Shown one piece after another: positions 63,942-64,000 of a DNA stretch of 64,000 bases. Position numbers and translations under genes: made by a program. The DNA is from Flaccisagitta enflata (taxonomy: Eukaryota; Chaetognatha; Sagittoidea; Aphragmophora), in the NCBI GenBank assembly GCA_965153355.1, contig OZ231127.1, positions 41,230,001 through 41,294,000 of the forward strand, read 5' to 3'. The notes under the pieces are model-generated. The model saw only the letters and a list, made by a program, of their open reading frames with translations. It was not told the DNA's origin and ran no database searches. Every line of letters begins with the position of its first letter. Within the stretch, counting starts at the first letter, position 1.

Positions 63942-64000
63942 CTTTTTTTTTTTTTTTGCACTCACTTTCGGCATTTTTGGCATTCTTTTTCGGCCTTTTC

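Overview
The window looks like nuclear DNA of an invertebrate animal, plausibly an arthropod, though no single-copy marker fixes the clade. The evidence is BEL/Pao retrotransposons (an animal-only group), leucine-rich-repeat (LRR) exons split by multi-kilobase introns, TA-flanked mariner/pogo-type MITEs, and an extreme load of simple repeats, mostly GA/CT, GT/CA, GAA and GAAA. Almost nothing here is an ordinary intact gene. Most long open frames are translations of simple repeats and are left out.

Layout. 1-3467: AT-rich unique sequence with microsatellites and one short interspersed element. 3468-12093 (copy B1) and 27131-35615 (copy B2) are the two copies of an 8.5-8.6 kb direct segmental duplication made of microsatellites, hairpin-ended elements and minisatellite elements. 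12093-21046 is a BEL/Pao element on the minus strand: LTR 12093-12882, a post-integrase ORF region 13726-16044, integrase, RT/RNase H, protease, and Gag zinc knuckles. It is joined head-to-head to a decayed plus-strand relative (integrase 21570-22734, post-integrase ORF 23085-25167). Both lack their 5' halves. 34548-36260 is tandemly repeated at 36261-37956 and carries the start of an unrecognised, broken, intronless gene that runs to about 38985.

39-64 kb is a nest of non-autonomous elements and microsatellites inside what look like introns or intergenic DNA of two LRR genes on the minus strand. One supplies exons at 61362-61508 and 53950-54081 (the latter with a stop and a poly(A) signal). 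The other supplies exons at 49232-49342 and 44139-44210, whose intron phases match.

The most notable material is threefold. First, at least 18 hairpin-ended elements resemble Helentron-associated elements; the inverted repeat differs between copies but the two ends match within several copies, and one copy has its own empty site in the window, showing insertion between A residues with no detectable target duplication. Second, a BEL lineage has an extra Arg/Pro-rich coiled-coil ORF after integrase, present in two diverged copies. Third, minisatellites are framed by inverted repeats of about 60 bp, perfect in one copy. All calls are by eye; no alignment or database search was run.
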